Shown piece after piece: positions 17,552-25,097 of a DNA stretch of 51,481 nt. The position numbers and the translations under genes were made by a program. The stretch's first letter is position 1; every line of letters starts with the position of its first letter. The notes beneath the pieces were generated by a model. That model was not told the origin of the DNA. It made no database searches and saw only the letters and a list, made by a program, of their open reading frames with translations. Source of the DNA: an uncultured Flavobacteriales bacterium (GTDB lineage: Bacteria; Bacteroidota; Bacteroidia; Flavobacteriales_E; Vicingaceae); assembly GCA_913056345.1 (NCBI GenBank), contig CAJXMH010000022.1, positions 1 to 51,481 on the forward strand. Reading direction: 5' to 3'.

Positions 17552-18031
17552 TTGAATATACGGGTTGGATTTGGTTACGATGTACATCAGCTTAAAGCGG
17601 GTGAAGATTTCTTTTTAGGAGGAATTAAACTAGAACATCATAAAGGAGCAACCGGTCATTCCGATGCAGATGTGCTTATTCACACCATATGTGACGCTAT
17701 ATTGGGTGCGGCAAACCTCAGAGATATTGGTTTTCATTTTCCACCAACAGACCCACAGTATAAAGGTATAGACAGTAAGGAACTGCTTCTAGAGGTTATG
17801 CAACTGGTAAGAAGTAAAAAGTACGAGCTTTCTAATATTGATTGTACGGTGGTTCTTCAGGAGCCAAAGGTAAATCCTGTTATTCCTAAAATGATTCACG
17901 TTCTAGCGGAATGCATGAGTATTGACGAAGATCAAATCTCGATCAAGGCTACAACATCTGAAAAGCTTGGTTTTGAAGGAAGGGAAGAAGGGGTTTCTGC
18001 GTACGCAACCGTTTTGATCTACCAGTCTTAA
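17552..18031 (+). CDS. ispF: 2-C-methyl-D-erythritol 2,4-cyclodiphosphate synthase
   Basis: Cytosolic trimeric, divalent-metal enzyme of the MEP isoprenoid pathway. It cyclises CDP-ME 2-phosphate to ME-2,4-cyclodiphosphate with release of CMP. Metal ligands are visible in the N-terminal GFGYDVHQL (Asp and His) and in GHSDADVLIHTICDAILGA. KATTSEKLGFEGREEG is the conserved C-terminal signature. Length 159 residues is standard. The start is TTG at 17552-17554, giving MNIRVGFGYDVHQL at the usual family distance; no ATG exists nearby. The preceding in-frame codons are the porV TAA and GTT, so initiation probably relies on ribosomes finishing porV. Confidence 0.95.
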   Translation: MNIRVGFGYDVHQLKAGEDFFLGGIKLEHHKGATGHSDADVLIHTICDAILGAANLRDIGFHFPPTDPQYKGIDSKELLLEVMQLVRSKKYELSNIDCTVVLQEPKVNPVIPKMIHVLAECMSIDEDQISIKATTSEKLGFEGREEGVSAYATVLIYQS

Positions 18032-18092
18032 ATAGCCTGAAAAACTTTAATTTTCCCTCTATGTTCATTACTTTTCCAAAGAGACAGGAAAA

Positions 18093-18584
18093 ATGAAAAA
18101 GCAGCAAAGCATAAAGCTTCAATACAATGAGTATACCTCATTAAACTCCTTGTTAAAGGTTGATCAAAAATTACTTTACAAAGCAATAGAAGCCGCTAAG
18201 AATGCCTACGCCCCATATTCAGATTTTAAAGTAGGTTCTGCTATTCAAATGATGAATGGATCTGTTGTGATCGGTTCTAACCAAGAAAATGCTGCCTACC
18301 CATCAGGTCTTTGTGCTGAAAGAGTTGCTCTTTTTTCCGCCTCTGCAAATCATCCAGAAGAGGAGATGCACACCATAGCAGTTTTTGCGGAGAAGGATCT
18401 TGGGTATGATGAGCCTGTTTCTCCTTGCGGTGCATGTCGTCAAGTGATGATGGAATATGAACTTAAGCAAGCGAGAAAGTTGAGGGTTTTGTTAATGGGT
18501 TCAAGTGGTAAGGTATGGGAATTTGAAAGTGTTTCATCCCTTTTGCCTTTTGCTTTTATTTTTAAGCCCCAAAAATCATCATAG
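18093..18584 (+). CDS. cdd: Cytidine deaminase
   Basis: Zinc enzyme of pyrimidine salvage that deaminates cytidine and deoxycytidine to uridine and deoxyuridine. The motif CAERVALFSA carries the first Zn-binding Cys and the proton-shuttle Glu. SPCGACRQVMME carries the other two Cys ligands, so this is the all-cysteine tetrameric type. The segment YAPYSDFKVGSA and NQENAAYPSGLCAER are further family landmarks. The 163-residue length includes about 30 extra N-terminal residues compared with the shortest homologues. The gene follows ispF by 61 bases and precedes pdhA, the standard flavobacterial order after porV. Confidence 0.95.
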   Translation: MKKQQSIKLQYNEYTSLNSLLKVDQKLLYKAIEAAKNAYAPYSDFKVGSAIQMMNGSVVIGSNQENAAYPSGLCAERVALFSASANHPEEEMHTIAVFAEKDLGYDEPVSPCGACRQVMMEYELKQARKLRVLLMGSSGKVWEFESVSSLLPFAFIFKPQKSS

Positions 18585-18610
18585 AGAAACGCTTTCTCAT
18601 TAGTTTATTA

Positions 18611-18618
18611 TAAATTTG
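18611..18618 (+). promoter_or_regulatory. -7 promoter element of pdhA
   Basis: TAAATTTG at 18611-18618 lies 23 bases before the pdhA ATG. A small hairpin GAGAAA-CGC-TTTCTC (18584-18598) just upstream begins at the cdd stop and may mark a transcript boundary, although it has no T run. Confidence 0.4.
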
Positions 18619-18641
18619 TTTACTTCTAAAAAAGGGACAAT

Positions 18642-19670
18642 ATGGCCAAGAAAAAAACATCAACAAAGGCTAAATCAAGCCATTCAAAGCATAGCAAAGA
18701 AACCTATTTGGAGTGGTATGAGTCAATGCTTTTAATGAGAAAGTTCGAAGAAAAAGCAGGTCAACTTTACATACAGCAAAAAATTAGAGGGTTTTGTCAC
18801 TTGTACATTGGACAAGAGGCTTTAGTTGCTGCTGCAGTTTCTGCTATTAAGCCAACTGATCGCATGATCACAGCTTATAGAGACCACGCACACCCAATTG
18901 GTTTGGGTATGGACCCTAAGTACGTAATGGCAGAACTTTTCGGAAAGAAAACCGGCTGCAGTAAAGGAAAGGGTGGCTCAATGCATATGTTTGACAAGGA
19001 ACTTAACTTCTATGGAGGACATGGAATTGTTGGTGGTCAAATTCCGCTTGGAGCAGGTATTGCTTTTGCAGATAAGTATAAAGGAAATGATAGCGTTACA
19101 CTCTGTTACATGGGTGATGGCGCAGTTCGTCAGGGAGCGTTTCATGAAGCCTTGAACATGGCTATGACTTGGAAGTTACCTGTTATTTTCATCATAGAAA
19201 ATAACAATTATGCAATGGGAACTTCAGTAGAAAGGGTTTCTAATGTAACAGAGCTTCACAATTTAGCAGATGGATATAACATGCCAAACGAGCAAATTGA
19301 TGGTATGGCTTGTGAGCCTGTATATGATGCTATTGCTAAAGCAGCCGAAAGAGCTAGAAAGGGAGAGGGTCCGACTTTGTTAGAAATGAGAACTTACAGG
19401 TACAAAGGACATTCAATGTCAGATCCAGCTAAGTATAGAACTAAGGAAGAATTAGAAGAGTACAAATCATTGGACCCAATCGATAATGTGCTCCAGACAA
19501 TTAAGAAAAAGAAGTACGCGACTGATAGTGATCTTAGTGAAATTCAAGATCGAGTGAAACAAAAAGTTCAGGAATCTATAGACTTTGCAGAAGAGTCAGA
19601 TTATCCTGATGTTTCTGAGTTATACGACGATGTTTACGTACAAGAAGATTATCCTTTTATAAAAGAATAA
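18642..19670 (+). CDS. pdhA: Pyruvate dehydrogenase E1 component, alpha subunit
   Basis: 342-residue alpha subunit of the heterotetrameric (alpha2-beta2) thiamine-diphosphate E1. It decarboxylates pyruvate and acetylates the lipoyl group of E2. The ThDP motif begins GDGAVRQGAFHEALNMA and continues to the ENNNYAMGTS loop. YRDHAHPIGLGM, KGKGGSMHMF and the RYKGHSMSDPAKYR loop with phosphorylation-loop-like Ser are typical of PdhA. The N terminus is lysine-rich (KKKTSTKAKSSHSKHSK). The E1 beta gene is not adjacent and must lie elsewhere. The E2 gene follows after 9 bases. Confidence 0.95.
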   Translation: MAKKKTSTKAKSSHSKHSKETYLEWYESMLLMRKFEEKAGQLYIQQKIRGFCHLYIGQEALVAAAVSAIKPTDRMITAYRDHAHPIGLGMDPKYVMAELFGKKTGCSKGKGGSMHMFDKELNFYGGHGIVGGQIPLGAGIAFADKYKGNDSVTLCYMGDGAVRQGAFHEALNMAMTWKLPVIFIIENNNYAMGTSVERVSNVTELHNLADGYNMPNEQIDGMACEPVYDAIAKAAERARKGEGPTLLEMRTYRYKGHSMSDPAKYRTKEELEEYKSLDPIDNVLQTIKKKKYATDSDLSEIQDRVKQKVQESIDFAEESDYPDVSELYDDVYVQEDYPFIKE

Positions 19671-19679
19671 GAAAGAGTT

Positions 19680-21314
19680 ATGGCTGAAATTATTAAAATG
19701 CCAAAGCTAAGTGACACCATGGAAGAAGGTGTGGTAGCAAAATGGCATAAGCAGGTGGGAGATAAAGTTGAAGATGGTGAGCTACTAGCTGACATTGAGA
19801 CGGATAAGGCAACAATGGAGTTTGAGTCCTTTCAATCAGGTACCATCTTACACCATGGAGTTGATGAAGGTGCTTCTGCTAAAGTAGATGCTATTTTGGC
19901 TATCGTAGGAGAAGAGGGGGAAGATATTTCTTCTTTATTGGAAAGTAAGGATGATGCAGTAGAAGATGAATCTGATGAGAAAGAAGATTCAAAGGACGAT
20001 GCTAAAAAAGAAATGACTGATTCAGCTGAGAAAATTGATACTTCTGCTATCAAGGCGAAAATCATAAAGATGCCAAAGCTGAGCGATACTATGAAAGAAG
20101 GTACGGTAGCTAGTTGGGCCAAACAAGTTGGCGATCAGGTTGAATCAGGTGAGCTCTTAGCGGAGATTGAAACAGATAAGGCCACCATGGAGTTTGAATC
20201 ATTTGAAGATGGGGAATTGCTTTACCATGGTGTAGAAGAAGGAAGCTCAGCTCCAGTTGATTCTGTGCTTGCTGTGGTTGGAGAGAAAGGTGCAGATTAT
20301 GAAAGTTTGATTAAGGCATACGAGCAAGAGAGTGATGCGGAGTCAGGTAGCAGCGACAAAGATTCCGCTAGGGATGAGGCCAAATCAGCTACTAATGAGC
20401 AGCAAATTGAAACTGAGTCAAAAGAGACACAGACAAAAGCACGCTCTACAAGCCACTCAGACGGTAGATTAAAAATTTCTCCCTTAGCTAATAAGATGGC
20501 GGAGGAAAAAGGCATCGATCCAAGTAACATAGAAGGTTCTGGAACAGATGGAAGAATCATTAAACGCGATATAGAGAACTACAAAGAGCCTGCTAGTTCT
20601 GCCACTTCTTCTGCTAGTGCAGTATCTGCCGAAGAAAGCTATGAGGAAGTGCCCGTAAGTCAAATGCGAAAAACCATTGCCAAACGATTGGGTGAAAGCA
20701 AGTTTTCAGCACCTCATTTCTACCTCACTATTGATTTGAATATGGATCAGGCGATTGAAGCACGTAAAGCGATAAATGCAATGCCTGACACCAAAGTTTC
20801 TTACAATGATATGGTGATTCGTGCAGCTGCTGAAGCACTTACAAAGCATCCTGCCGTAAACTCTTCTTGGCAGGGTGATACGATTAGAAAGAACAAGCAC
20901 GTGCACCTTGGTGTGGCAGTAGCCGTTGATGAAGGTCTTTTAGTACCGGTGGTAAGGCATGCAAATACTAAGAAACTAAGTGCTATTTCAGCTGAGGTGA
21001 AAGACTATGCGCAGAGAGCACGTGACAAGAAGTTGCAGCCCGAGGATTGGGAAGGAAGTACTTTTTCGATTTCTAATCTAGGCATGTTTGGAATAGAGGA
21101 GTTTACTGCAATCGTAAATCCACCCAATTCATGTATAATGGCAGTTGGTGCAATTAGACAAGAACCTGTTGTAGAAAATGGTGAAATTAAAATCGGTAAT
21201 CGGATGAAGGTTACACTTTCATGCGATCACCGCGTAGTAGATGGAGCGACCGGATCTGAATTCTTAAAGACCTTCAGAACCTTTATAGAAAATCCGATCA
21301 CCATTCTGGGTTAA
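19680..21314 (+). CDS. pdhC: Pyruvate dehydrogenase complex E2, dihydrolipoamide acetyltransferase
   Basis: 544-residue core protein that moves acetyl groups from E1 to CoA. Two N-terminal lipoyl domains occupy about residues 1-85 and 126-208, each with IETDKATMEFESF; the lipoylated lysines are K43 and K167. Acidic/Ser-rich linkers separate them. The peripheral-subunit-binding domain is at about 263-301 (KISPLANKMAEEKGIDPSNI). The catalytic acyltransferase domain runs from about 322 to the end with the active-site motif HRVVDG (His517, Asp521). The lipoyl domains are unusually alike. Start ATG at 19680 is 9 bases after pdhA. A long inverted repeat terminates the gene. Confidence 0.95.
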   Translation: MAEIIKMPKLSDTMEEGVVAKWHKQVGDKVEDGELLADIETDKATMEFESFQSGTILHHGVDEGASAKVDAILAIVGEEGEDISSLLESKDDAVEDESDEKEDSKDDAKKEMTDSAEKIDTSAIKAKIIKMPKLSDTMKEGTVASWAKQVGDQVESGELLAEIETDKATMEFESFEDGELLYHGVEEGSSAPVDSVLAVVGEKGADYESLIKAYEQESDAESGSSDKDSARDEAKSATNEQQIETESKETQTKARSTSHSDGRLKISPLANKMAEEKGIDPSNIEGSGTDGRIIKRDIENYKEPASSATSSASAVSAEESYEEVPVSQMRKTIAKRLGESKFSAPHFYLTIDLNMDQAIEARKAINAMPDTKVSYNDMVIRAAAEALTKHPAVNSSWQGDTIRKNKHVHLGVAVAVDEGLLVPVVRHANTKKLSAISAEVKDYAQRARDKKLQPEDWEGSTFSISNLGMFGIEEFTAIVNPPNSCIMAVGAIRQEPVVENGEIKIGNRMKVTLSCDHRVVDGATGSEFLKTFRTFIENPITILG

Positions 21315-21330
21315 TAAAAGTTCAAACTAA

Positions 21331-21380
21331 AATTAATGCAAAAAAAATCCCGCCTTGGCGGGATTTTTTTTGCATTAATT
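21331..21380. terminator. Very long inverted-repeat terminator between convergent genes
   Basis: A 50-base inverted repeat with 24-base perfect arms and a 2-base TT centre. The core is ATCCCGCC/GGCGGGAT flanked by eight A and eight T, then GC and AATTAAT/ATTAATT on the outside. It lies 16 bases after the pdhC stop and 4 bases before the stop of the convergent cupredoxin gene, and would terminate from both sides. Confidence 0.88.
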
Positions 21381-21384
21381 GATA

Positions 21385-21930
21385 TTATTCTACATTCAAT
21401 CTTCCAATCATATTTGGGTAATGTCCGGGAAAGGTGCAGATGTAATGATAACTTCCTTTAGCAGGGGCATCAAATTCTACTACCACAGTTTCTCCAATGT
21501 CTGAAACTTCTGTGTAAGCAATTACACGATCATCATCTGGTACAAATGCATTGTCTTTACCTGCAGAAATTCCTGCAGTGGCAATTTCTTGACCTGATCC
21601 AAGCTCAACTAAAACAAAATTATGCAGCATACCTTCCATGCTACTTTTGTTGTTCAATGTCAGTTTAACCCTAGAATTGGCAGGAATAGTTAATGTTTTA
21701 GGCTCAAAAGCAATCTCAGTCATCGTTTCACCTGTAGCAGCTAGCGTGATTTCAACTAATTCTTTTTCTGCAGGCTCTTCTGCTTCAGTTTTTGCTTCTT
21801 CTACTTTTTCAGTTTTCTTAGGACTTGTTTTTGCTTCTGAATCTGCTTTTTTTGCTTTCTGTTCTCCGCCACCGCAGGCTACTAAAAATAAGGCTGCAAC
21901 AATGGGAATAATGAGTTTAATCTTTTTCAT
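21385..21930 (-). CDS. Azurin-like cupredoxin lipoprotein
   Basis: Envelope electron carrier. The signal peptide KKIKLIIPIVAALFLVAC ends in the lipobox LVAC (Cys19), so it is a lipoprotein. A linker rich in Lys/Glu/Ala (about residues 23-58) leads to a cupredoxin domain. The type-1 copper ligands are all visible: His103 in MLHNFVLVELG, then Cys165, His170 and Met174 in YICTFPGHYPNMIG. The C-x4-H-x3-M spacing is identical to azurin. Auracyanin-like proteins are the closest alternatives. The start is ATG at 21928-21930 because the longer frame adds an unlikely stretch ahead of the signal peptide. 181 residues. Likely partner oxidases are not in the window. Confidence 0.88.
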   Translation of the reverse strand: MKKIKLIIPIVAALFLVACGGGEQKAKKADSEAKTSPKKTEKVEEAKTEAEEPAEKELVEITLAATGETMTEIAFEPKTLTIPANSRVKLTLNNKSSMEGMLHNFVLVELGSGQEIATAGISAGKDNAFVPDDDRVIAYTEVSDIGETVVVEFDAPAKGSYHYICTFPGHYPNMIGRLNVE

Positions 21931-21997
21931 GGTTTTTGTTTTGTTTAAATAACACCTTTTCTCAACAGTTGTTTTAAAATTACTTTCAATTAAAATA

Positions 21998-22600
21998 TTA
22001 AATACCGAATCCAAAATTTACCCTAACTACAGGATTTGTATAAGGCGTGTTAGCATCTTCTGTTAAGTTGAACAATACAAGGATACTGGCAAAAGAACGG
22101 TCACTGATCATTGAGCGGTAGCCACCACCTACAAAAAAGCTGTTTACGTTCACACGCTCATCTGGAATAAATCGGTCGTCAAGGTTCAGCACTTCGAACT
22201 CTGTATGGGCAATAAAGTTTTCCATAAAGAAATACTGGGCGAAGGTATTAGCTCCGTAAATGTTGGTCGTGTACCTTGTGAAGCGAAAACGTTCTTCAAA
22301 GTACATATACCTTCCACCAAGACCAACCATGAATTGGTCAGTAAGCAGATAACCCACGGTAGGGGAAATTTCAACAAAGGTAATATCGCCAAAAGTTGCT
22401 CCGAAACTACCACCATAGCGAAGCCTTGATGCATCGAACTTTCCTGAACGACTTGGCTTTTCTCTACTTTGTTTTACTGCTTCAAATTCTCGGGCCTGGG
22501 CACTTATCTCAGTAGTAAACAGAACGGCGAAAGAAAACAGCAGCCAAGTCCCTACATGATTCAACTGCTGTAGAGCCCGATTGTAATGAATTTTCTCCAT
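21998..22600 (-). CDS. Outer-membrane beta-barrel protein
   Basis: About 200 residues. Signal peptide with LLFSFAVLFTTEISAQA ends around residue 36. The rest is a small barrel of alternating strands: LRYGGSFGATFGDITFVEIS, PTVGYLLTDQFMVGLGGRYM, TTNIYGANTFAQYFFMENF, and the terminal strand VRVNFGFGI ending in an aromatic/hydrophobic pattern. It resembles 8-strand OmpW/OmpA-like barrels but no specific family can be named. Start chosen at the ATG at 22598-22600; nine extra codons upstream do not add to the signal. It lies 67 bases upstream of the cupredoxin gene on the same strand; co-transcription is possible. Confidence 0.75.
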   Translation of the reverse strand: MEKIHYNRALQQLNHVGTWLLFSFAVLFTTEISAQAREFEAVKQSREKPSRSGKFDASRLRYGGSFGATFGDITFVEISPTVGYLLTDQFMVGLGGRYMYFEERFRFTRYTTNIYGANTFAQYFFMENFIAHTEFEVLNLDDRFIPDERVNVNSFFVGGGYRSMISDRSFASILVLFNLTEDANTPYTNPVVRVNFGFGI

Positions 22601-22688
22601 TGATGTAATCTTTATGGTAATAAGCACTTTAGTTTGTAATTTAGTAGGGAATAACTATAGTAGCATTAGTTGTTTTATGTTAAACAGT

Positions 22689-22717
22689 AAAGAAAGGAGG
22701 TTATGCCTCCTTTCTTT
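22689..22717. terminator. Hairpin between divergent genes
   Basis: AAAGAAAGGAGG (22689-22700), loop TTATG, then CCTCCTTTCTTT (22706-22717): a perfect 12-base stem with weak T tails. It resembles an intrinsic terminator but lies between two divergently transcribed genes, so it ends no visible gene. It could be a leader hairpin, the remnant of a lost gene's terminator, or an insulator. Confidence 0.5.
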
Positions 22718-22769
22718 GATTTAAAGCCTCTAAGATAAGAAAGCAGTTTCATATCACTTTAGTAAGCAG

Positions 22770-23837
22770 ATGACAAGCTCTAAAACAAAATTATATTGGC
22801 TTTCCCAACTAAGTGGATGGTTTATCTATGTGCTTTTAATGGGATTATTAAACAAGCTTGATGGCGTTTCTTTTGATCGAGCGGTTCTTTTAAAACTCTT
22901 TTTAACCTTTTTTATTGGTGTTTTAAGCTCGCACCTTTATCGAAAACTGATCTTAAGTTTGGATTGGTTGCGCTTGAAAATTGCAGAACTCATACCAAGG
23001 GTTATTGGGGCTTCAATTGTCTTCGGAGCAATATTTATTCTTACCCATACTTTCATTTCTGAAACGCTTATTTCTTCTACAAAGTTTCAATTTGATCTAA
23101 GGGAATTGTTGCTACTCACGCTGAATTTAGCAGTCATCTTTATTTTATGGTCTTTACTGTATTTTTTATATCACTTTATCAGAAACTACAGAAAGGAAGA
23201 AATCAAGAACTTAAAGTGGCAAGCTTTACAAAATGAGATTGAGCTCAATAAGTTAAAATCTCAGCTAAACCCGCACTTTATTTTCAATAGCATGAACACT
23301 ATACGAGCTTTAGTTGATGAAGATCCTAAGAAGTCGAAAGCATCGATCACGCAGTTGGCAAATATTTTAAGAACCTCCTTGTTAATGGGAAGGAAAAAGG
23401 TCATTAGTTTGAAAGAAGAACTCAATTTGGTAAACGATTATTTGAGTTTAGAAAAGAATCGCTTTGAAGAAAGGTTAAGTCTGCATTTTGAAATAGAACA
23501 AGGAACCGAGGACCATTTGGTGCCACCCATGCTTTTGCAGACGCTCGTAGAAAATGGGATTAAGCATGGTATTAGCAAATTACCTGAAGGAGGAGAGGTG
23601 AAGGTTGTGGCAAAAAAAGATGGAGACTTTCTAAAAATAAAGGTTTTCAATACCGGTCAACTTAATCAGGAACAAATGGATACTAGCGAAGGCTTTGGAG
23701 TTGCCAATACCATAGAACGCTTGAATCTACTTTATGGTAAACAGGCTTTTTTTGATCTCAAAAATCTAGATGCTAGTAGAGTCCAAGCTGAAGTATGGAT
23801 TCCTAATTCGCTTAGAATAACTAAACTTAAAACATAA
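22770..23837 (+). CDS. LytS-type sensor histidine kinase
   Basis: 355-residue membrane sensor kinase of the LytS/YehU family. Four hydrophobic segments lie in residues 10-135 (for example GWFIYVLLMGLL and VIGASIVFGAIFILTHTF). A short coiled coil (about 140-165) follows, then the His_kinase domain with LKSQLNPHFIFNSMNTIR; phospho-acceptor H169. The ATPase domain has the N-box VENGIKHGI and the G motif EGFGVANTIERLNLLYG. There is no extracellular sensor domain of note, so the stimulus is unknown and is probably membrane-linked. Its TAA overlaps the ATG of the response regulator by one base, so the two form a pair. Confidence 0.92.
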   Translation: MTSSKTKLYWLSQLSGWFIYVLLMGLLNKLDGVSFDRAVLLKLFLTFFIGVLSSHLYRKLILSLDWLRLKIAELIPRVIGASIVFGAIFILTHTFISETLISSTKFQFDLRELLLLTLNLAVIFILWSLLYFLYHFIRNYRKEEIKNLKWQALQNEIELNKLKSQLNPHFIFNSMNTIRALVDEDPKKSKASITQLANILRTSLLMGRKKVISLKEELNLVNDYLSLEKNRFEERLSLHFEIEQGTEDHLVPPMLLQTLVENGIKHGISKLPEGGEVKVVAKKDGDFLKIKVFNTGQLNQEQMDTSEGFGVANTIERLNLLYGKQAFFDLKNLDASRVQAEVWIPNSLRITKLKT

Positions 23838-24577
23838 TGAAAGCAATCATAGTAGATGATGAACGCCTAGCTCGCCAAGAACTCAAGAATTTGTTGGCTG
23901 AATACCCTCAGTTACAAATTGTGGCAGAATGCAACAATGCTGAAAGTGCCAAAAAAAAAATAGAGGTTTTGAAACCTGATCTTGTTTTTTTAGACATTCA
24001 AATGCCCGGTAAAAATGGGTTCGAACTTTTAGAAGATCTCGAGGTGATACCACGTGTTGTATTTACTACAGCATACGACGAATATGCGCTGAAGGCTTTT
24101 GAAGTAAGTGCCTTTGATTACCTCTTAAAACCGATTGAAACCGAAAGACTGAAAGAGACAGTTGCTAAATTGGAAGAAGAAATCAAGGAGGATCAGGAAG
24201 AGGGCGAAACTTCCTCAGAGCCTAAGCTTGGCAATGGTAAATTGACAGCTGAAGATCGCGTTTTTCTGAAAGACGGAAATCGATGTTGGTTTGTAAAATT
24301 AAGTGAGGTAAGTGTTTTTGAGTCGGAAGGGAATTATGTAAAGGTCTTTTTTGAACAAAACAAACCACTCATATTGAGGTCGCTAAATAATCTAGAAGAG
24401 CGTCTAGACGAACGAACCTTCTTTAGAGCAAATCGAAAGTTTATTGTAAATCTTGCGTGGGTTGAGGGTATAGAGGAATGGTTTAATGGTGGCTTTAGAC
24501 TTAGTTTGCGAGATGGGAAACAAATTGAAGTTTCAAGACGTCAAGCTTCTAAATTTAAAGAAATGATGAGTCTATAA
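23837..24577 (+). CDS. LytTR-family response regulator
   Basis: 246-residue transcription regulator. The receiver domain (about 1-120) starts MKAIIVDDERLARQELKNLL and has phospho-acceptor D53 in VFLDIQMPGKNGFELL, plus the FTTAYDEYALKAFEVSAFDYL and LLKPIE switch region with conserved Lys. A linker rich in Glu (about 128-150) precedes the LytTR DNA-binding domain (about 152-246; VSVFESEGNYVKVFFE, FFRANRKFIVNLAWVEGI, and GGFRLSLRDGKQIEVSRRQ). It should be phosphorylated by the adjacent LytS-type kinase. Targets are unknown; the divergent outer-membrane barrel gene is a natural candidate by position only. Confidence 0.93.
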   Translation: MKAIIVDDERLARQELKNLLAEYPQLQIVAECNNAESAKKKIEVLKPDLVFLDIQMPGKNGFELLEDLEVIPRVVFTTAYDEYALKAFEVSAFDYLLKPIETERLKETVAKLEEEIKEDQEEGETSSEPKLGNGKLTAEDRVFLKDGNRCWFVKLSEVSVFESEGNYVKVFFEQNKPLILRSLNNLEERLDERTFFRANRKFIVNLAWVEGIEEWFNGGFRLSLRDGKQIEVSRRQASKFKEMMSL

Positions 24578-24659
24578 ACCTTAATCGAAACCCAGCTGCT
24601 TTTGGTCTTTAGTATACGACTGTCAGTATAAAATATATTAAATGAAAACCTCTAAGGAT

Positions 24660-24667
24660 TACATTTG
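24660..24667 (+). promoter_or_regulatory. -7 promoter element of the SiaC-like gene
   Basis: TACATTTG at 24660-24667 lies 16 bases before the ATG at 24684. No -33 TTG at normal spacing is seen. Confidence 0.35.
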
Positions 24668-24683
24668 AGTATAAATTTAAACT

Positions 24684-25097
24684 ATGCAATACTTAGAAAT
24701 AGAACCGACCTATAAGTCTCCAAGAGTAGTTTTCAATCCTGCCGAAGGCAAGTTGATCATTGAGGGGCGCTCAGTATTGGAAAAAGTGGAAGAGTTTTAC
24801 AATCCGCTCTTAAACTGGTTAGATGAATACATTGAGAAGAGAAATCAAAATGCTACCGAGTTTATTTTTGATCTCGAATATGTTAATCTAGCTTCCACTA
24901 AACGCTTGTTGTTTTGCTTTTATAAGCTTCAAAAATTAAAAGAAAATGGTGTTGAGGTTAAGGTTATTTGGCGCCACCTTAACAATGATAGAGAAACCGT
25001 TGAGTTAGGGAAAGATCTAGCTCAAATGTTTTCCTTTCCCATTGATTTTGTTGGTTACGAAAAGCTCCATTCTAGAGAGTGGCTTGCATCAGCCTAA
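24684..25097 (+). CDS. SiaC-like regulatory phosphoprotein (DUF1987)
   Basis: 137-residue soluble protein. In Pseudomonas SiaC binds and activates the diguanylate cyclase SiaD and is controlled by phosphorylation through the SiaB kinase and SiaA phosphatase. The fold resembles STAS-like proteins. The family core is seen: YKSPRVVFNPAEGKLIIEGRS near the N terminus, FIFDLEYVNLASTKRLLF (residues 60-77), KVIWRHLNNDRETVELG and FPIDFVGYE. The family's usual N-T-S/A-S motif reads NLAS here (68-71), so the expected phospho-threonine is replaced by leucine. Ser71 and Thr72 remain. No siaA, siaB or siaD homologue is nearby. The stop overlaps the convergent DUF1853 stop. Confidence 0.82.
   Translation: MQYLEIEPTYKSPRVVFNPAEGKLIIEGRSVLEKVEEFYNPLLNWLDEYIEKRNQNATEFIFDLEYVNLASTKRLLFCFYKLQKLKENGVEVKVIWRHLNNDRETVELGKDLAQMFSFPIDFVGYEKLHSREWLASA

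Noticed and set aside
18584-18598. Hairpin GAGAAA-CGC-TTTCTC after cdd as a terminator
   Set aside because: Six-base stem without a T run; recorded only as a note beside the pdhA promoter.
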